Shown: positions 9,884-18,662 of the stretch, piece by piece
Layout of the letters: every line of letters starts with the position of its first letter
How positions within the stretch are numbered: position 1 is the stretch's first letter
NCBI RefSeq assembly: GCF_902459475.1
Contig: NZ_LR699115.1
Location: 217,038 to 281,037 of the forward strand
Direction of reading: 5' to 3'
Source of the DNA: Aquicella lusitana
GTDB taxonomy: Bacteria; Pseudomonadota; Gammaproteobacteria; DSM-16500
DNA: 64,000 nucleotides
Position numbers and translations under genes: made by a program
Notes under the pieces: generated by a model
Databases searched by the model: none
What the model was told of the DNA's origin: nothing
The model's input: only the letters and a program-made list of their open reading frames with translations

Positions 9884-10742
9884 ATGGGGCAAACTTTTTG
9901 GTATACTGATGGCAGTAGGGATGTTTGCCCGTTTTTGCGTAGTAATCCTGATGATAAGTTTCTGCGGGCCAAAAAGTGCTAACCGGTTTAAGTTGCGTTG
10001 CCACTTCAAAGCCCAAACCTTTTAGCTCAGCGATTAATTTTTGGGCTATTTGCCTCTGTTTATCATCATAATAAAAAATGACACTCTGATATTGCTCACC
10101 TAAATCAGGGCCTTGACCGTTCGTTTGGGCCTGATCATGAATCTCAAAAAAATATTTGGTCAGGTTTTCATAATCTAAGCTTGCTGGGTCATAAATGACC
10201 CGAACCGCCTCATAATGACCGGTGCGACCCGAACAGATTTCCTCATAGGTTGGATAAGGCTGATGGCCTCCGGTGTAGCCAGCTTCGGCCTTTAGTACAC
10301 CGGGTAATCTTTTGAAATAGTATTCCACGCCCCAGAAACAACCAGCGGCAAATATCGCTTCCTCTGTGTCCATGACATTGAGATCAGAAACAAAATCAAG
10401 GCTGAGTGAATTGACACAATGACGCGTATTCTTTGCGGTAAGTCCTTCCCCTTCAAAAACATGTCCCAAATGAGCCCGGCAGCGTACGCATAAAATCTCC
10501 GTGCGTCTGCCGTCTGCATCCATTTCACGAAGAATGGATCCGGCAATTTCTTCATCAAAACTCGGCCAGCCGCAGCCTGAGTGAAATTTTGTATGTGAAC
10601 GATAAAGCGGTAAGCCGCACTGACGGCATAAATAAGTGCCCGATTCGCCGAAGCGATCATATTCACCTGAAAAAGGCTGCTCTGTTCCTTTGTCTTTCAC
10701 GACAGCAAGCACATGCTCAGGCAAGCTTTTTGTTTTTATCAT
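9882..10742 (-). CDS. Bifunctional methionine sulfoxide reductase MsrB-MsrA fusion
   Basis: This 286-residue fusion repairs both stereoisomers of oxidised methionine. The MsrB half comes first (about 1-125), with two zinc CxxC pairs (CRQCG and CVRCRAH) and the catalytic Cys in RHCVNSLSLDF. The MsrA half (about 126-286) has the GCFWGVEYYF active-site loop and TNGQGPDLGEQYQS. The order B-A is the reverse of the widespread A-B fusion. No signal peptide is visible, so it should act in the cytoplasm. It converges with a Nudix gene. Confidence 0.93.
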   Translation of the reverse strand: MIKTKSLPEHVLAVVKDKGTEQPFSGEYDRFGESGTYLCRQCGLPLYRSHTKFHSGCGWPSFDEEIAGSILREMDADGRRTEILCVRCRAHLGHVFEGEGLTAKNTRHCVNSLSLDFVSDLNVMDTEEAIFAAGCFWGVEYYFKRLPGVLKAEAGYTGGHQPYPTYEEICSGRTGHYEAVRVIYDPASLDYENLTKYFFEIHDQAQTNGQGPDLGEQYQSVIFYYDDKQRQIAQKLIAELKGLGFEVATQLKPVSTFWPAETYHQDYYAKTGKHPYCHQYTKKFAP

Positions 10743-10776
10743 CGTGCGGCGGCCCTTAATCGGCTATTGTCCACCT

Positions 10777-11541
10777 CTATCGCAAGCGATAATCGATGGT
10801 CGTCACCAGCCTGACTTTTTTATCAATAGAACCTAATGCATTCTGATTGCTGTTCCAGTCAGCACTCATCGTACTGGTGTCTCTTCCCATGATCTGGAAA
10901 ACACCTTGGCTGGCACGCTGGATCCCCGCCAATTTACTGTCTGAATCTTTGGCAAACTGCTCTGCTACCGTGCGTGCGCTCTTGGTGGCTTCTGCGAGCA
11001 TGGCAGGTCGAATGCTATCCAGCTGTGTGTAATAAAAACTTGGGTTAGGACTCAAAAGACTGGCGTCAAAAGTAAGCGGTACGCCTTGCTGCAGAAGTTG
11101 ATTGGCGATTTGCACGGTTTTTTGAATGAGGTCCACATTGATAGAACGTACACGCACGCCGGCAGTGACAACATAGCGCTGGTCGTTGGTCGTTTGCGTG
11201 CCAGGCTGGCTATAAATATTGGCTAAACGGTCTTCTACTTTCAATTGGGTATGGCCAATTTCATCATCGGTAAAACCCTGCTTTTTCAAAAAGGCAATGA
11301 CCACATCCTGATCGTGTTGCAAACGCTGATCCAGTTGTACCAGATCGTTGCCCACTTCCCTATAGTTAATCTCCCAGATGCCGAGATCCGATTTCACATC
11401 TTTTTCTGCGAGACCTTTTACCGTTACCGAACGGCTCATTTTCTTGACGAGATAAAAGCCTTTTCCAATACTGTACCCGGCGCCCAAGAAGCCTATGCTT
11501 AAAATAATTGTGCAAATGACAAATGTTATTTTATTTATCAT
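10777..11541 (-). CDS. SIMPL-domain (DUF541) periplasmic or membrane-anchored protein
   Basis: The 254-residue protein starts with one hydrophobic segment (residues 5-25), an uncleaved anchor or signal peptide, followed by VKKMSRSVTVKGLAEKDVKSD, the typical beginning of the SIMPL/DUF541 fold. The rest (RSINVDLIQKTVQIANQLLQ, and ATKSARTVAEQFAKDS in the C-terminal half) matches this family. Relatives are periplasmic proteins linked to oxidative stress or of unknown function. It lies just upstream of msrBA on the same strand, 34 bp apart, so co-transcription with the repair enzyme is plausible. Confidence 0.85.
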   Translation of the reverse strand: MINKITFVICTIILSIGFLGAGYSIGKGFYLVKKMSRSVTVKGLAEKDVKSDLGIWEINYREVGNDLVQLDQRLQHDQDVVIAFLKKQGFTDDEIGHTQLKVEDRLANIYSQPGTQTTNDQRYVVTAGVRVRSINVDLIQKTVQIANQLLQQGVPLTFDASLLSPNPSFYYTQLDSIRPAMLAEATKSARTVAEQFAKDSDSKLAGIQRASQGVFQIMGRDTSTMSADWNSNQNALGSIDKKVRLVTTIDYRLR

Positions 11542-11683
11542 AAACCCGCCTCATCACTTAGTTAACAGAGAAGGTTCATTTTCGCATAATTCCATTCGAT
11601 TTTAATAGTAGATTTACGTTCACAAATCACATATTGTAAACCGATCCCCATTTGTGAAATGCCAGTTTTGCAAGGACTGAACC

Positions 11684-12496
11684 ATGACCTCACCTGCATC
11701 AAAAAAGTTAAGTTACTGGCTCGTTTTTCAGAATGATTGCCTGCTGATCGCCAAAAATGATACTGCCCATAAGCTATTGACTGCATCAGCCATTAACGAA
11801 TTAATAGCAGCATTTTCCAGGCAGCACCTGTTAGCCCAGTTTGATGATTTTGATATTTACTGCGCAGAACTCGCAACCGAATCTTCCCTTCCTCAATCGA
11901 TCGATCCCATCCCCTTCAGAAAAGCGCTTGAATCGCTAGGAACGGACTGGTATAGCATTGCTGCCAAAGCACGCGCCATCATTAACTGGGATAAAAATCA
12001 TCAATATTGTGGGCGCTGCGGCCATCCAACAGAACTTAAAACAGGCGCTTTTGAACGTCATTGCCCTGCCTGTTCATTGGTTTTTTATCCTCGCATTTCA
12101 CCTTCGATTATTGTATTAATTCAAAAAGGGGACCATATCCTCATGGCGAGAAGTCATCATTTTCTTCCGGGTGTTTATGGTCTGATTGCCGGTTTTGTTG
12201 AAGCGGGTGAAAACGTGGAAGAAGCTGTCCACAGGGAAGTCAAAGAAGAAGTCGGCATAGAAATTAAAAACCTCCGTTATTTTGGTTCACAAGCCTGGCC
12301 CTTCCCGGATTCACTGATGATTGCTTTCACAGCTGAATATGCCGCAGGCGACCTTATGATTAATCCCTCTGAAATTGAAGAAGCCGGCTGGTACCATATT
12401 GATCATTTGCCAGGACGGCCATCCTCTAGCATCAGTATCGCCAGAAAGCTTATTAATCATTTTATTGAACAACAAAAAGGCAAGAGCCCTGTTTGA
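11684..12496 (+). CDS. nudC: NAD(+) diphosphatase NudC
   Basis: This 270-residue enzyme would hydrolyse NAD(H) to NMN(H) and AMP and may remove NAD caps from RNA. A four-Cys zinc ribbon is visible (CGRCG and CPACS, residues about 107-127). The Nudix box follows (GFVEAGENVEEAVHREVKEE). The diagnostic NudC element SQAWPFPDSLM comes about 18 residues after the Nudix box. Length matches the family. The upstream gap (11542-11683) is its likely promoter region, shared with the divergent SIMPL gene. Confidence 0.94.
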   Translation: MTSPASKKLSYWLVFQNDCLLIAKNDTAHKLLTASAINELIAAFSRQHLLAQFDDFDIYCAELATESSLPQSIDPIPFRKALESLGTDWYSIAAKARAIINWDKNHQYCGRCGHPTELKTGAFERHCPACSLVFYPRISPSIIVLIQKGDHILMARSHHFLPGVYGLIAGFVEAGENVEEAVHREVKEEVGIEIKNLRYFGSQAWPFPDSLMIAFTAEYAAGDLMINPSEIEEAGWYHIDHLPGRPSSSISIARKLINHFIEQQKGKSPV

Positions 12497-12575
12497 TTGT
12501 AATTATTATTTTGTTATACCCTTTTACAGTCTGTGAAATAATACCGAGATTATCGCCGAGTACTAAGGAAAACAC

Positions 12576-13577
12576 ATGCAACTCTATGACAACTGGCGGG
12601 AAGAGAAACGGTCAGCCTACCTTTATGCCGTTATGGCAGAGAATGAAAAAAATATTCTGCATCAAAAATTATTTTCTGATCTAAAAACTGCCGCAGAAAG
12701 CCAGGCTGATGTTTGGAAGAAAAAAATTGAAGACAATGGGTTGCAACCGCCAGGCATTTATGTACCTGATCTGCGCACTCGCCTTGTGGCCAGACTCATC
12801 AAATGGGTCGGCGCTGAGAACTTACATCACATTCTCGCCGCCATGAAAATTCGCGGGATGTCTGTGTTTACGCAATATCATGCTGAACACCGGCATACGG
12901 GTTTAAATGCTGCTAGCAATCTGCGTGCCGCTGTCTTTGGGATAAACGATGGCCTCATTTCTAACATGAGCTTGATTTTGGGCATTGCTGGCGCAAATGC
13001 AAATCAACATGTCATTATTCTTGCAGGTGTTGCGGGTCTGCTTGCCGGCGCGTGTTCCATGGGTGCTGGCGAATATATCTCAGTACGTTCGCAGCGCGAA
13101 GTATTTGAATATCAGATCGCGATTGAAAAGCAGGAACTGGAAGAATACCCTGAAGAAGAAATGGAAGAACTCAGTCTTATTTACCAGGCACGCGGTGTCC
13201 CGCGTGAAGCGGCTGACAAACTGGCCCAAATCATGATTGATAACCCGGAAACGGGATTAAATACCCTGGCTCGCGAGGAGCTGGGTCTTAATCCTGAAGA
13301 ACTGGTCTCGCCGATCGGCGCCATGCTGGCTTCGTTTTTCTCATTCGCTGTCGGCGCTTTTATCCCGCTCCTGCCGTTTCTCCTGGGAAGTAATTTACCG
13401 AGCCTCTACATGAGTATGGGTTTGACATCCGCTGCTCTTTTCGTCATTGGCGCCACCCTCAGCCTCTTTAATAATAAAAATCCCGTCCTGCAAGGTTTGC
13501 GAATGTTGGTCATCGGTTTTCTTGCCGGGGGGCTAACATTTGTGATCGGCAAAGGATTGGGGATCGCAATGTATTGA
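12576..13577 (+). CDS. MbfA-like protein: ferritin-like domain plus VIT1/CCC1 metal transporter
   Basis: This 333-residue protein joins two parts. Residues 1-90 are helical and ferritin/rubrerythrin-like, with E22 and H29 in MAENEKNILHQK as likely metal ligands. From about 110 it is a VIT1/CCC1 transporter, with AVFGINDGLISNMSLILGIAG in TM1, GAGEYISVRSQRE after TM2, a cytoplasmic acidic helix (EEEMEELSLIYQ) and three further membrane segments at the C-terminus. MbfA proteins export iron (or manganese) and protect against peroxide. An AAGGA lies 8 nt before the ATG. No Fur or Irr-type site was recognised upstream. Confidence 0.85.
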   Translation: MQLYDNWREEKRSAYLYAVMAENEKNILHQKLFSDLKTAAESQADVWKKKIEDNGLQPPGIYVPDLRTRLVARLIKWVGAENLHHILAAMKIRGMSVFTQYHAEHRHTGLNAASNLRAAVFGINDGLISNMSLILGIAGANANQHVIILAGVAGLLAGACSMGAGEYISVRSQREVFEYQIAIEKQELEEYPEEEMEELSLIYQARGVPREAADKLAQIMIDNPETGLNTLAREELGLNPEELVSPIGAMLASFFSFAVGAFIPLLPFLLGSNLPSLYMSMGLTSAALFVIGATLSLFNNKNPVLQGLRMLVIGFLAGGLTFVIGKGLGIAMY

Positions 13578-13629
13578 TAATAAAATTAAATTTTTCTCCG
13601 AGGTTGCTTTTCCCCTTTAATTAGTTAGT

Positions 13630-13653
13630 TGTCTAATAGATGGCTGTCTAATA
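13630..13653. promoter_or_regulatory. Direct repeat TGTCTAATA before the ATPase gene
   Basis: TGTCTAATA occurs at 13630-13638 and again at 13645-13653, starting 15 bp apart, about 30-50 bp before the start codon at 13683. This is where an operator would sit. No regulator is known for it, and it may be chance in an AT-rich leader. Confidence 0.3.
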
Positions 13654-13682
13654 TACTAATGACAAAATAAAGAGGCTCTCTT

Positions 13683-14840
13683 ATGCACACCGATTATTTT
13701 CCTTTGGGCATTGCACAGGGAAAAGCATTTTGTAACCGGGTCAACGAACGTCAACGTCTGGCTAAAAATATTAAAGCTCACCAGCATACACTCATTACTT
13801 CGCCACGACGCTATGGCAAAACCAGTCTGGTTACCTTTGTCATGAATGACACTGGTATCCCTTTTGCCAATGTCGATTTTTTTGTTGCGCTGGATGCCAA
13901 AGCTTGTGAAGAACAGCTAATTCAGGGCACTCAACGGCTGCTCCATCAAATTTCCAGCAAACCTGAACGCCTGTTCAATCATATTAAAGATTATTTCATT
14001 CAATCTAAAAAAAAATGGACCATTGGTTATAAAGGAGTCCATCTGGAACTCATCCCCGACAAGGAAAATGATCCTGCAACTAATATTATGGATGTATTAC
14101 TTGCGCTGGAAAGCGTACTCGCAAAAAAGCGTCAACATGCCGTCTTATTTATCGATGAATTTCAGGAAATCGGCGCACTGCCCTCCGCGAAAGCACTAGA
14201 AGGCGCCATCCGCCATGTTGCCCAGGAAACAAAATATCTTCTGCTAATTTTTTCTGGCAGTAACCGACATTTATTAAATCATATGTTCGACGATAAATCG
14301 CGCCCGTTATATCTGTTGTGTGAGCGTATGATTTTAGACCGCATCGCCGAAGATGATTACGTTGCATTTATTAACAACGTTGCGATGAAAACATGGAAAA
14401 AATCTCTGTCAGACAAAACACTTGAACAACTTTTTACCCTGACAGAACGTCATCCTTATTATATAAATGTGTTATGTAATGCGCTATGGAAAAACCATAT
14501 GGACCAATCTCATCCGCCAGACGCGGAAGCAGCCAGCAAATATTGGCAGGAATATATTCATATAGAAAAAACACGAATCAGTCGTGAACTTTCTCAATTG
14601 AGTTTTGGCCAGCGTAAAATCCTCACAGCTGTTTCATTTGGACACACAACAGAATTAACAGGCAAACACATTCTGCAAAAAATTGGCATTACAGGGCCAA
14701 GTGTCATCAGTGCGCTGCAAGTGCTTGAGGAAAAAGATTTGATAGGCAGAAAAGATGACGGCAGTTACTTCACTATCGATCCATTAATGAAGGCATCGTT
14801 GCGATATTTTTACCAGGATGCTTTTGAAATTCAGGCCTGA
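13683..14840 (+). CDS. ATPase of the archaeal-ATPase/STAND-like AAA family (PF01637-like)
   Basis: The 385-residue protein has a Walker A motif at 40-50 (SPRRYGKTSLV), the form typical of the AAA family once called archaeal ATPases. A Walker B follows at about 157 (VLFIDEFQEI), then FSGSNRHLL, a sensor-1 type segment. The last 80 residues look like a winged helix (GPSVISALQVLEEKDLIGRKDDGSYF). Related proteins are scattered, mobile and of unknown function, sometimes linked to conflict or stress systems. It stands alone, with a direct repeat upstream and a MITE-like element downstream, which hints at acquisition by transfer. Confidence 0.75.
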   Translation: MHTDYFPLGIAQGKAFCNRVNERQRLAKNIKAHQHTLITSPRRYGKTSLVTFVMNDTGIPFANVDFFVALDAKACEEQLIQGTQRLLHQISSKPERLFNHIKDYFIQSKKKWTIGYKGVHLELIPDKENDPATNIMDVLLALESVLAKKRQHAVLFIDEFQEIGALPSAKALEGAIRHVAQETKYLLLIFSGSNRHLLNHMFDDKSRPLYLLCERMILDRIAEDDYVAFINNVAMKTWKKSLSDKTLEQLFTLTERHPYYINVLCNALWKNHMDQSHPPDAEAASKYWQEYIHIEKTRISRELSQLSFGQRKILTAVSFGHTTELTGKHILQKIGITGPSVISALQVLEEKDLIGRKDDGSYFTIDPLMKASLRYFYQDAFEIQA

Positions 14841-14861
14841 TTTTTCGTGAGAAAAATATAA

Positions 14862-14973
14862 ATAAGTTCTCTGTACACGACAAAATTTCTAACCGTTCAT
14901 CTTTCGAGACGGCCGCTTCGCGGCCTCCTCAGGGATGAACGGTTAGAAATTTTGTCGTGTACAGAGAAATAAG
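14862..14973. mobile_element. MITE-like element with 34-bp perfect terminal inverted repeats and 5-bp target duplication
   Basis: The arms at 14867-14900 and 14935-14968 are exact reverse complements over 34 bp (starting TTCTCTGTACACGACAAAAT). The 34-bp core contains its own GC-rich hairpin (GGCCGCTTCGCGGCC). ATAAG flanks both sides (14862-14866 and 14969-14973), as a target-site duplication would. It carries no gene. Small non-autonomous elements of this kind are moved by a transposase encoded elsewhere. It would also form a long hairpin in RNA and so could end the ATPase transcript. Confidence 0.75.
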
Positions 14974-15004
14974 TTAATACAATTTGCGGATACCAGCGCA
15001 AACC

Positions 15005-15040
15005 GGCATCCAGAATGTCCCCAAGGAACGTCCGGATGCC
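15005..15040. repeat. Short imperfect inverted repeat, REP-like
   Basis: GGCATCC (15005-15011) pairs with GGATGCC (15034-15040). The preceding GATACCAGC...GGCAT pattern is also found in the right arm of the repeat at 21962-22114, so both may belong to one intergenic repeat family. Evidence is limited to this resemblance. Confidence 0.3.
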
Positions 15041-15093
15041 TGTATTACGACATCAAAAGTGAATTAATATATCTCGTAAAAAACTGAAAAGGA

Positions 15094-15303
15094 TCAGGGC
15101 GTCTTTTTCATTTTTTCCAAGTAGATCAAATAGCAAAGATACCCTGCTGCCACTCCCACGACAATGAAAATGAGACGGCCGAGCAAGGCGCCAAAAATAG
15201 ACATAATAATATCGGTGTTAAGCAAACCCATCAGACCCAAATTGATCCCGCCAACGAGAACAATAATCAGGGCAATCCAACCGTAAAGATTTAAGTCTTT
15301 CAT
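15094..15303 (-). CDS. DUF378 family small membrane protein
   Basis: This 69-residue protein starts MKDLNLYGWIALIIVLVGGI and has two membrane segments with the conserved small-residue pattern GGINLGLMGL between them. The family is widespread and its function is unknown. The ATG at 15303 lies 6 nt after AGGAG; a TTG two codons upstream is a less likely start. Confidence 0.85.
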   Translation of the reverse strand: MKDLNLYGWIALIIVLVGGINLGLMGLLNTDIIMSIFGALLGRLIFIVVGVAAGYLCYLIYLEKMKKTP

Positions 15304-15372
15304 GTACAACTCCTTTTGAAATATTCCGGTTAAACCACTAGATAGGATAGCACAAGAAATAAGTGTCTCCTA

Positions 15373-17196
15373 CTAGGGCTCTATCCGCCCAGCTGCAATC
15401 GATTGCCGGCACATGCCACCACGTGTCCATGACTCACTCCCTACACAGTGATGACAGTAAAAAAGGCCATCTGGATCGTATTTTTGTTTTATGGCAAATA
15501 ACCTTGCATAATTATCGCCCCAAAATGCTTTTTGCCAATCCTTTTGAAAATAATCTGCCTCATTGACATACGTACCTGCATTGGGAGCAGCCTGAATAAA
15601 TAGTTGCATGGCCTGGTTAATCTTTTGAACCGTCTTTCCAGCCTCCTTGATATTAGGCTCGCTACCTTTTACACCCGGATAAACTTGATTGCTGGCAGCT
15701 CCCATAATGACCAAAGCAGCAGAATGAAAGGCAGATGGATGCGTTGCCGTTTCGCGGCCCGCTTTAATCACATCATGAGGTGCACCTGCTAGACCTTTAT
15801 TAATGTGAAGCGAAACAGGAGCAAGCCGTGAAGCCTTATAAAATAGATCAGCAAGCTGATTAACATTTTTATCTTCAAAAAGTGTAAGGGGCAACCACCA
15901 GGATTGATAAGTATACCAATAAGCCGACACTTCCTTACTATTTGGCGCCCACCAAAATTCGCCTTTCGAGGCCCCTTTTGCTGTATTCAGCTTGATAAAT
16001 TCGGGATGATTCTTTTCCCAAAAATGATAGTCCCACACCTTTTGGGGAGGTACGGTTATCATTTTGATTTGTAGAGTATAGTCGTGATTTGCCTGCAGCC
16101 AGGCTTGCAAAGGCTGCCATACTTTCTCGGCTTGTTCCTGATTCAATCCTTGAAATACCAGGAATATTTCAATCTTGTTATTTGCATTAAATGAAAATTG
16201 CTCCCCCCAATGCTCATTATTGAGGTTCTCACGAAAAAAAACAGTAAATTGACGCAGCAGTTTCTTATAGGCTTCATCGTTTTTGGCAGAAATGGTTCCT
16301 TGCAAAAAGCCAAAATACGGAGGAAGTGGATGAGTTTTTAATGTCATTTTTGTGACAACGCCAAACGTTCCGCCGCCACCGCCGCGTATCGCCCAAAAAA
16401 GATCTTGATTCTGGCACTTGTTGGCGATGATCGTTTCACCCTTGGCTGTTACCACTTCTACCTGCAAGACGCCAGTTGCACCTGTACCGAATTTTTTTGA
16501 AAAACTTCCAAAACCACCACCTTGCGTAAATCCTCCTGCAGCGCCAACCGTAGTACATCCCCCTCCCTGCACATACTGATTATGTTTGTTTGTCGCTTCC
16601 TCATAAGCATCCAGCCATCTGCTACCTGCACCTACTGTGATAGCAGAAACAGGCTGTTCGCCTGCTAAACAGCCAACGGGTACAAAAGAGGGATTAAAAC
16701 GGATTTCACGCATTTTATGCGTCCATATCAATAACGAATTCGGCGCATTGGACCGCCCCAGATAATCATGTCCTGTCCCTTTAATGACAAGCCTCAACTG
16801 ATGCTGACGCGCAAAATTAACTGCAGCAACAATATCATGCGTTGTTTCTGCTTCAACTGCATATTGGCTGACTTGATGATTCCAAGCTCCTAGCCAACCC
16901 TGGCTTTGTGATCCGCCTGGATGTGATTCATTAAAAAAAGGATTATGGATTTTTTTTAGCGCCGACCTGCAAGTCTGACTAGTTGCATTTACCCTGCAGG
17001 CAGTCATAGGATCCGTTGGTTTGACAAGCTGCCCTGTAAGCTGTTTTGCTAATGCTTCCCAGTCCCTGGCTTTGGGCCAGCAGGATTGGCCTGGTTGACA
17101 ACGGCAGAAAGGTGCCTGCTTGCTTGTTTGCGCCAACGCATTTGAGATAGGGGTAGATAAAATAAGCACTAAAATACACATAAAAAACCGTATCAT
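15373..17196 (-). CDS. Secreted FAD-linked oxidase of the berberine-bridge-enzyme type
   Basis: The 607-residue protein has a signal peptide (cleavage near SNALAQ) and a FAD_binding_4 domain. Both attachment sites for bicovalently bound FAD seem present: H143 in KGTGHDYLGRS and C214 in GGGCTTVGAAGG. The C-terminal BBE segment ends with NYARLFAIKQKYDPDGLFYC, the usual FAD-oxidase ending. Such enzymes oxidise sugars, alkaloids or other alcohols with oxygen and release H2O2. The substrate here is unknown. Extra Cys pairs near the N-terminus (CRCQPGQSC) and after the BBE motif suggest disulfides in the periplasm or outside the cell. It is monocistronic. Confidence 0.85.
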   Translation of the reverse strand: MIRFFMCILVLILSTPISNALAQTSKQAPFCRCQPGQSCWPKARDWEALAKQLTGQLVKPTDPMTACRVNATSQTCRSALKKIHNPFFNESHPGGSQSQGWLGAWNHQVSQYAVEAETTHDIVAAVNFARQHQLRLVIKGTGHDYLGRSNAPNSLLIWTHKMREIRFNPSFVPVGCLAGEQPVSAITVGAGSRWLDAYEEATNKHNQYVQGGGCTTVGAAGGFTQGGGFGSFSKKFGTGATGVLQVEVVTAKGETIIANKCQNQDLFWAIRGGGGGTFGVVTKMTLKTHPLPPYFGFLQGTISAKNDEAYKKLLRQFTVFFRENLNNEHWGEQFSFNANNKIEIFLVFQGLNQEQAEKVWQPLQAWLQANHDYTLQIKMITVPPQKVWDYHFWEKNHPEFIKLNTAKGASKGEFWWAPNSKEVSAYWYTYQSWWLPLTLFEDKNVNQLADLFYKASRLAPVSLHINKGLAGAPHDVIKAGRETATHPSAFHSAALVIMGAASNQVYPGVKGSEPNIKEAGKTVQKINQAMQLFIQAAPNAGTYVNEADYFQKDWQKAFWGDNYARLFAIKQKYDPDGLFYCHHCVGSESWTRGGMCRQSIAAGRIEP

Positions 17197-17291
17197 CTTC
17201 CCTGTTCCTTTTCCTTAAGGTATCGCGCAATCCGAATTCAGGTTAAAATAGCTCCAGTTTTTGGTATCTGCATCACCCAATGAAGTAAACA

Positions 17292-18023
17292 ATGATAGTA
17301 ACATATCCTATGCATTTAAAAGCGCATGAAATTCACATCTGGTCAGCCCATTTAGCACTTACGCCCGAACAGGAAGAAGCGCAGCTTAGACTATTAAGTC
17401 CGGATGAAAATGAACGTGCTCAGCGCTTCCAGTTTCCTATTCATCGCCAGCATTTTATTGCAGCACGCAGTACTTTGCGCAAAATCCTCGGCGTTTACCT
17501 CAACACTTCTCCACAAGATATACGCTTTGTTTATACTGAACATAAAAAACCGCTTTTAGCACATCCCGCCTATGCGCGGTTAAAGTTTAATATGGCTCAT
17601 TCGCATGACATAGCTGTTTATGCCTTTGCTCTGGATCAGATGGTTGGCATTGATATTGAAAAAATTAAAACCACTTATAATGCTGCTATTGCTAAACGTT
17701 ATTTCAGCCAGCAAGAAAATGCAGCATTGGAGCAGCTCTCAGGCAAGGAACAAATAAATGGTTTTTTTCGTCTCTGGTCACGCAAGGAAGCACTCGTAAA
17801 AGCGGCGGGCAAGGGTTTATTTATTCCCCTCTCTAGTTTTTCCGTTTCACTCGACAAGAAATGTGAAACCGTGCAACTGGAAGGGGAAACCTGGACATTA
17901 CTGTCACTCGCCCTTCATCCTGCTTACGAAACTGCACTGGCCAGTAATCAGTCCATCCGTTCAATTTTGTTTTGGGCTTTTTTTGATCACAGCCCTGTGC
18001 AGCTCTCCTCCCTCCATTTATAA
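17292..18023 (+). CDS. 4'-phosphopantetheinyl transferase (Sfp type)
   Basis: This 243-residue enzyme moves the phosphopantetheine arm of CoA to carrier-protein serines. The three family motifs are visible: KPLLAHPAYARLKFNMAHS (substrate loop and the His contacting CoA), VGIDIEKIK (Mg ligands D and E) and FFRLWSRKEALVKAAGKGL (catalytic Glu and Lys). Its size fits the two-fold-domain Sfp class rather than AcpS. No NRPS or PKS lies in the window, so its carrier protein is elsewhere. The alternative start is ATG 17310. Confidence 0.9.
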   Translation: MIVTYPMHLKAHEIHIWSAHLALTPEQEEAQLRLLSPDENERAQRFQFPIHRQHFIAARSTLRKILGVYLNTSPQDIRFVYTEHKKPLLAHPAYARLKFNMAHSHDIAVYAFALDQMVGIDIEKIKTTYNAAIAKRYFSQQENAALEQLSGKEQINGFFRLWSRKEALVKAAGKGLFIPLSSFSVSLDKKCETVQLEGETWTLLSLALHPAYETALASNQSIRSILFWAFFDHSPVQLSSLHL

Positions 18024-18250
18024 ATCATGCATAAGCGTTTTTAGTTGCTGCGCTGCAACACAACTCATGCTTAAAAGTCCAATAAAAATTGTACTGAATG
18101 AAGCGAGTTACGATATAATTAAAGTGTCGCTTCAAATTGAATGGATCATCCGTCATCCCGTAGCCGATCCGCGTTGACGTCACACTTCCGCCAACCTTCC
18201 GTTGCTCGCAGGATGATCAGTCAGTGTCAAAATACAAGGAGGACCCGATT

Positions 18251-18589
18251 ATGCCCTATCAAGAATTTCTGGAAAACTGGAAAATTTTCTCTGATTTGAT
18301 AGACAAACTTCCCTCTACGCAGAACGAGCAAATCAATACGTTGATGAAGCGGTATATTGAACAGAATATCCTTATTATGAATGACGTATTCACCACCAGC
18401 ATTGACAATCTGAAACGATTGGAAAAAGCAAAAACACCAAATGATATTATTTGCACACAGGCGCGGTTCACGAATGAACTCAATAAAAAATTGTCCCTGT
18501 CAGCACAGCGCTTTTTGAATGCATCCTTAGGCCACATCGCTGACTATAACGAATGGCTCAAAGCACATTGTGATCTCGCTACTGATTAG
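18251..18589 (+). CDS. Phasin-like protein
   Basis: The 112-residue, almost entirely helical protein begins MPYQEFLENWKIFSDLIDKL. It has the amphipathic heptad-like pattern and length of phasins that coat polyhydroxyalkanoate granules. An AAGGAGG 8 nt before ATG 18251 fixes the start. The presence of bdhA in the window fits a PHB connection, but no PHA synthase is visible. Another small helical protein family cannot be excluded. Confidence 0.6.
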   Translation: MPYQEFLENWKIFSDLIDKLPSTQNEQINTLMKRYIEQNILIMNDVFTTSIDNLKRLEKAKTPNDIICTQARFTNELNKKLSLSAQRFLNASLGHIADYNEWLKAHCDLATD

Positions 18590-18662
18590 GATAACGATAT
18601 GGCAATGTTAAAAGCCTGTATGAGGCATTTTCCAGACAGATGCTTGCTTCCGGTATCTCATC

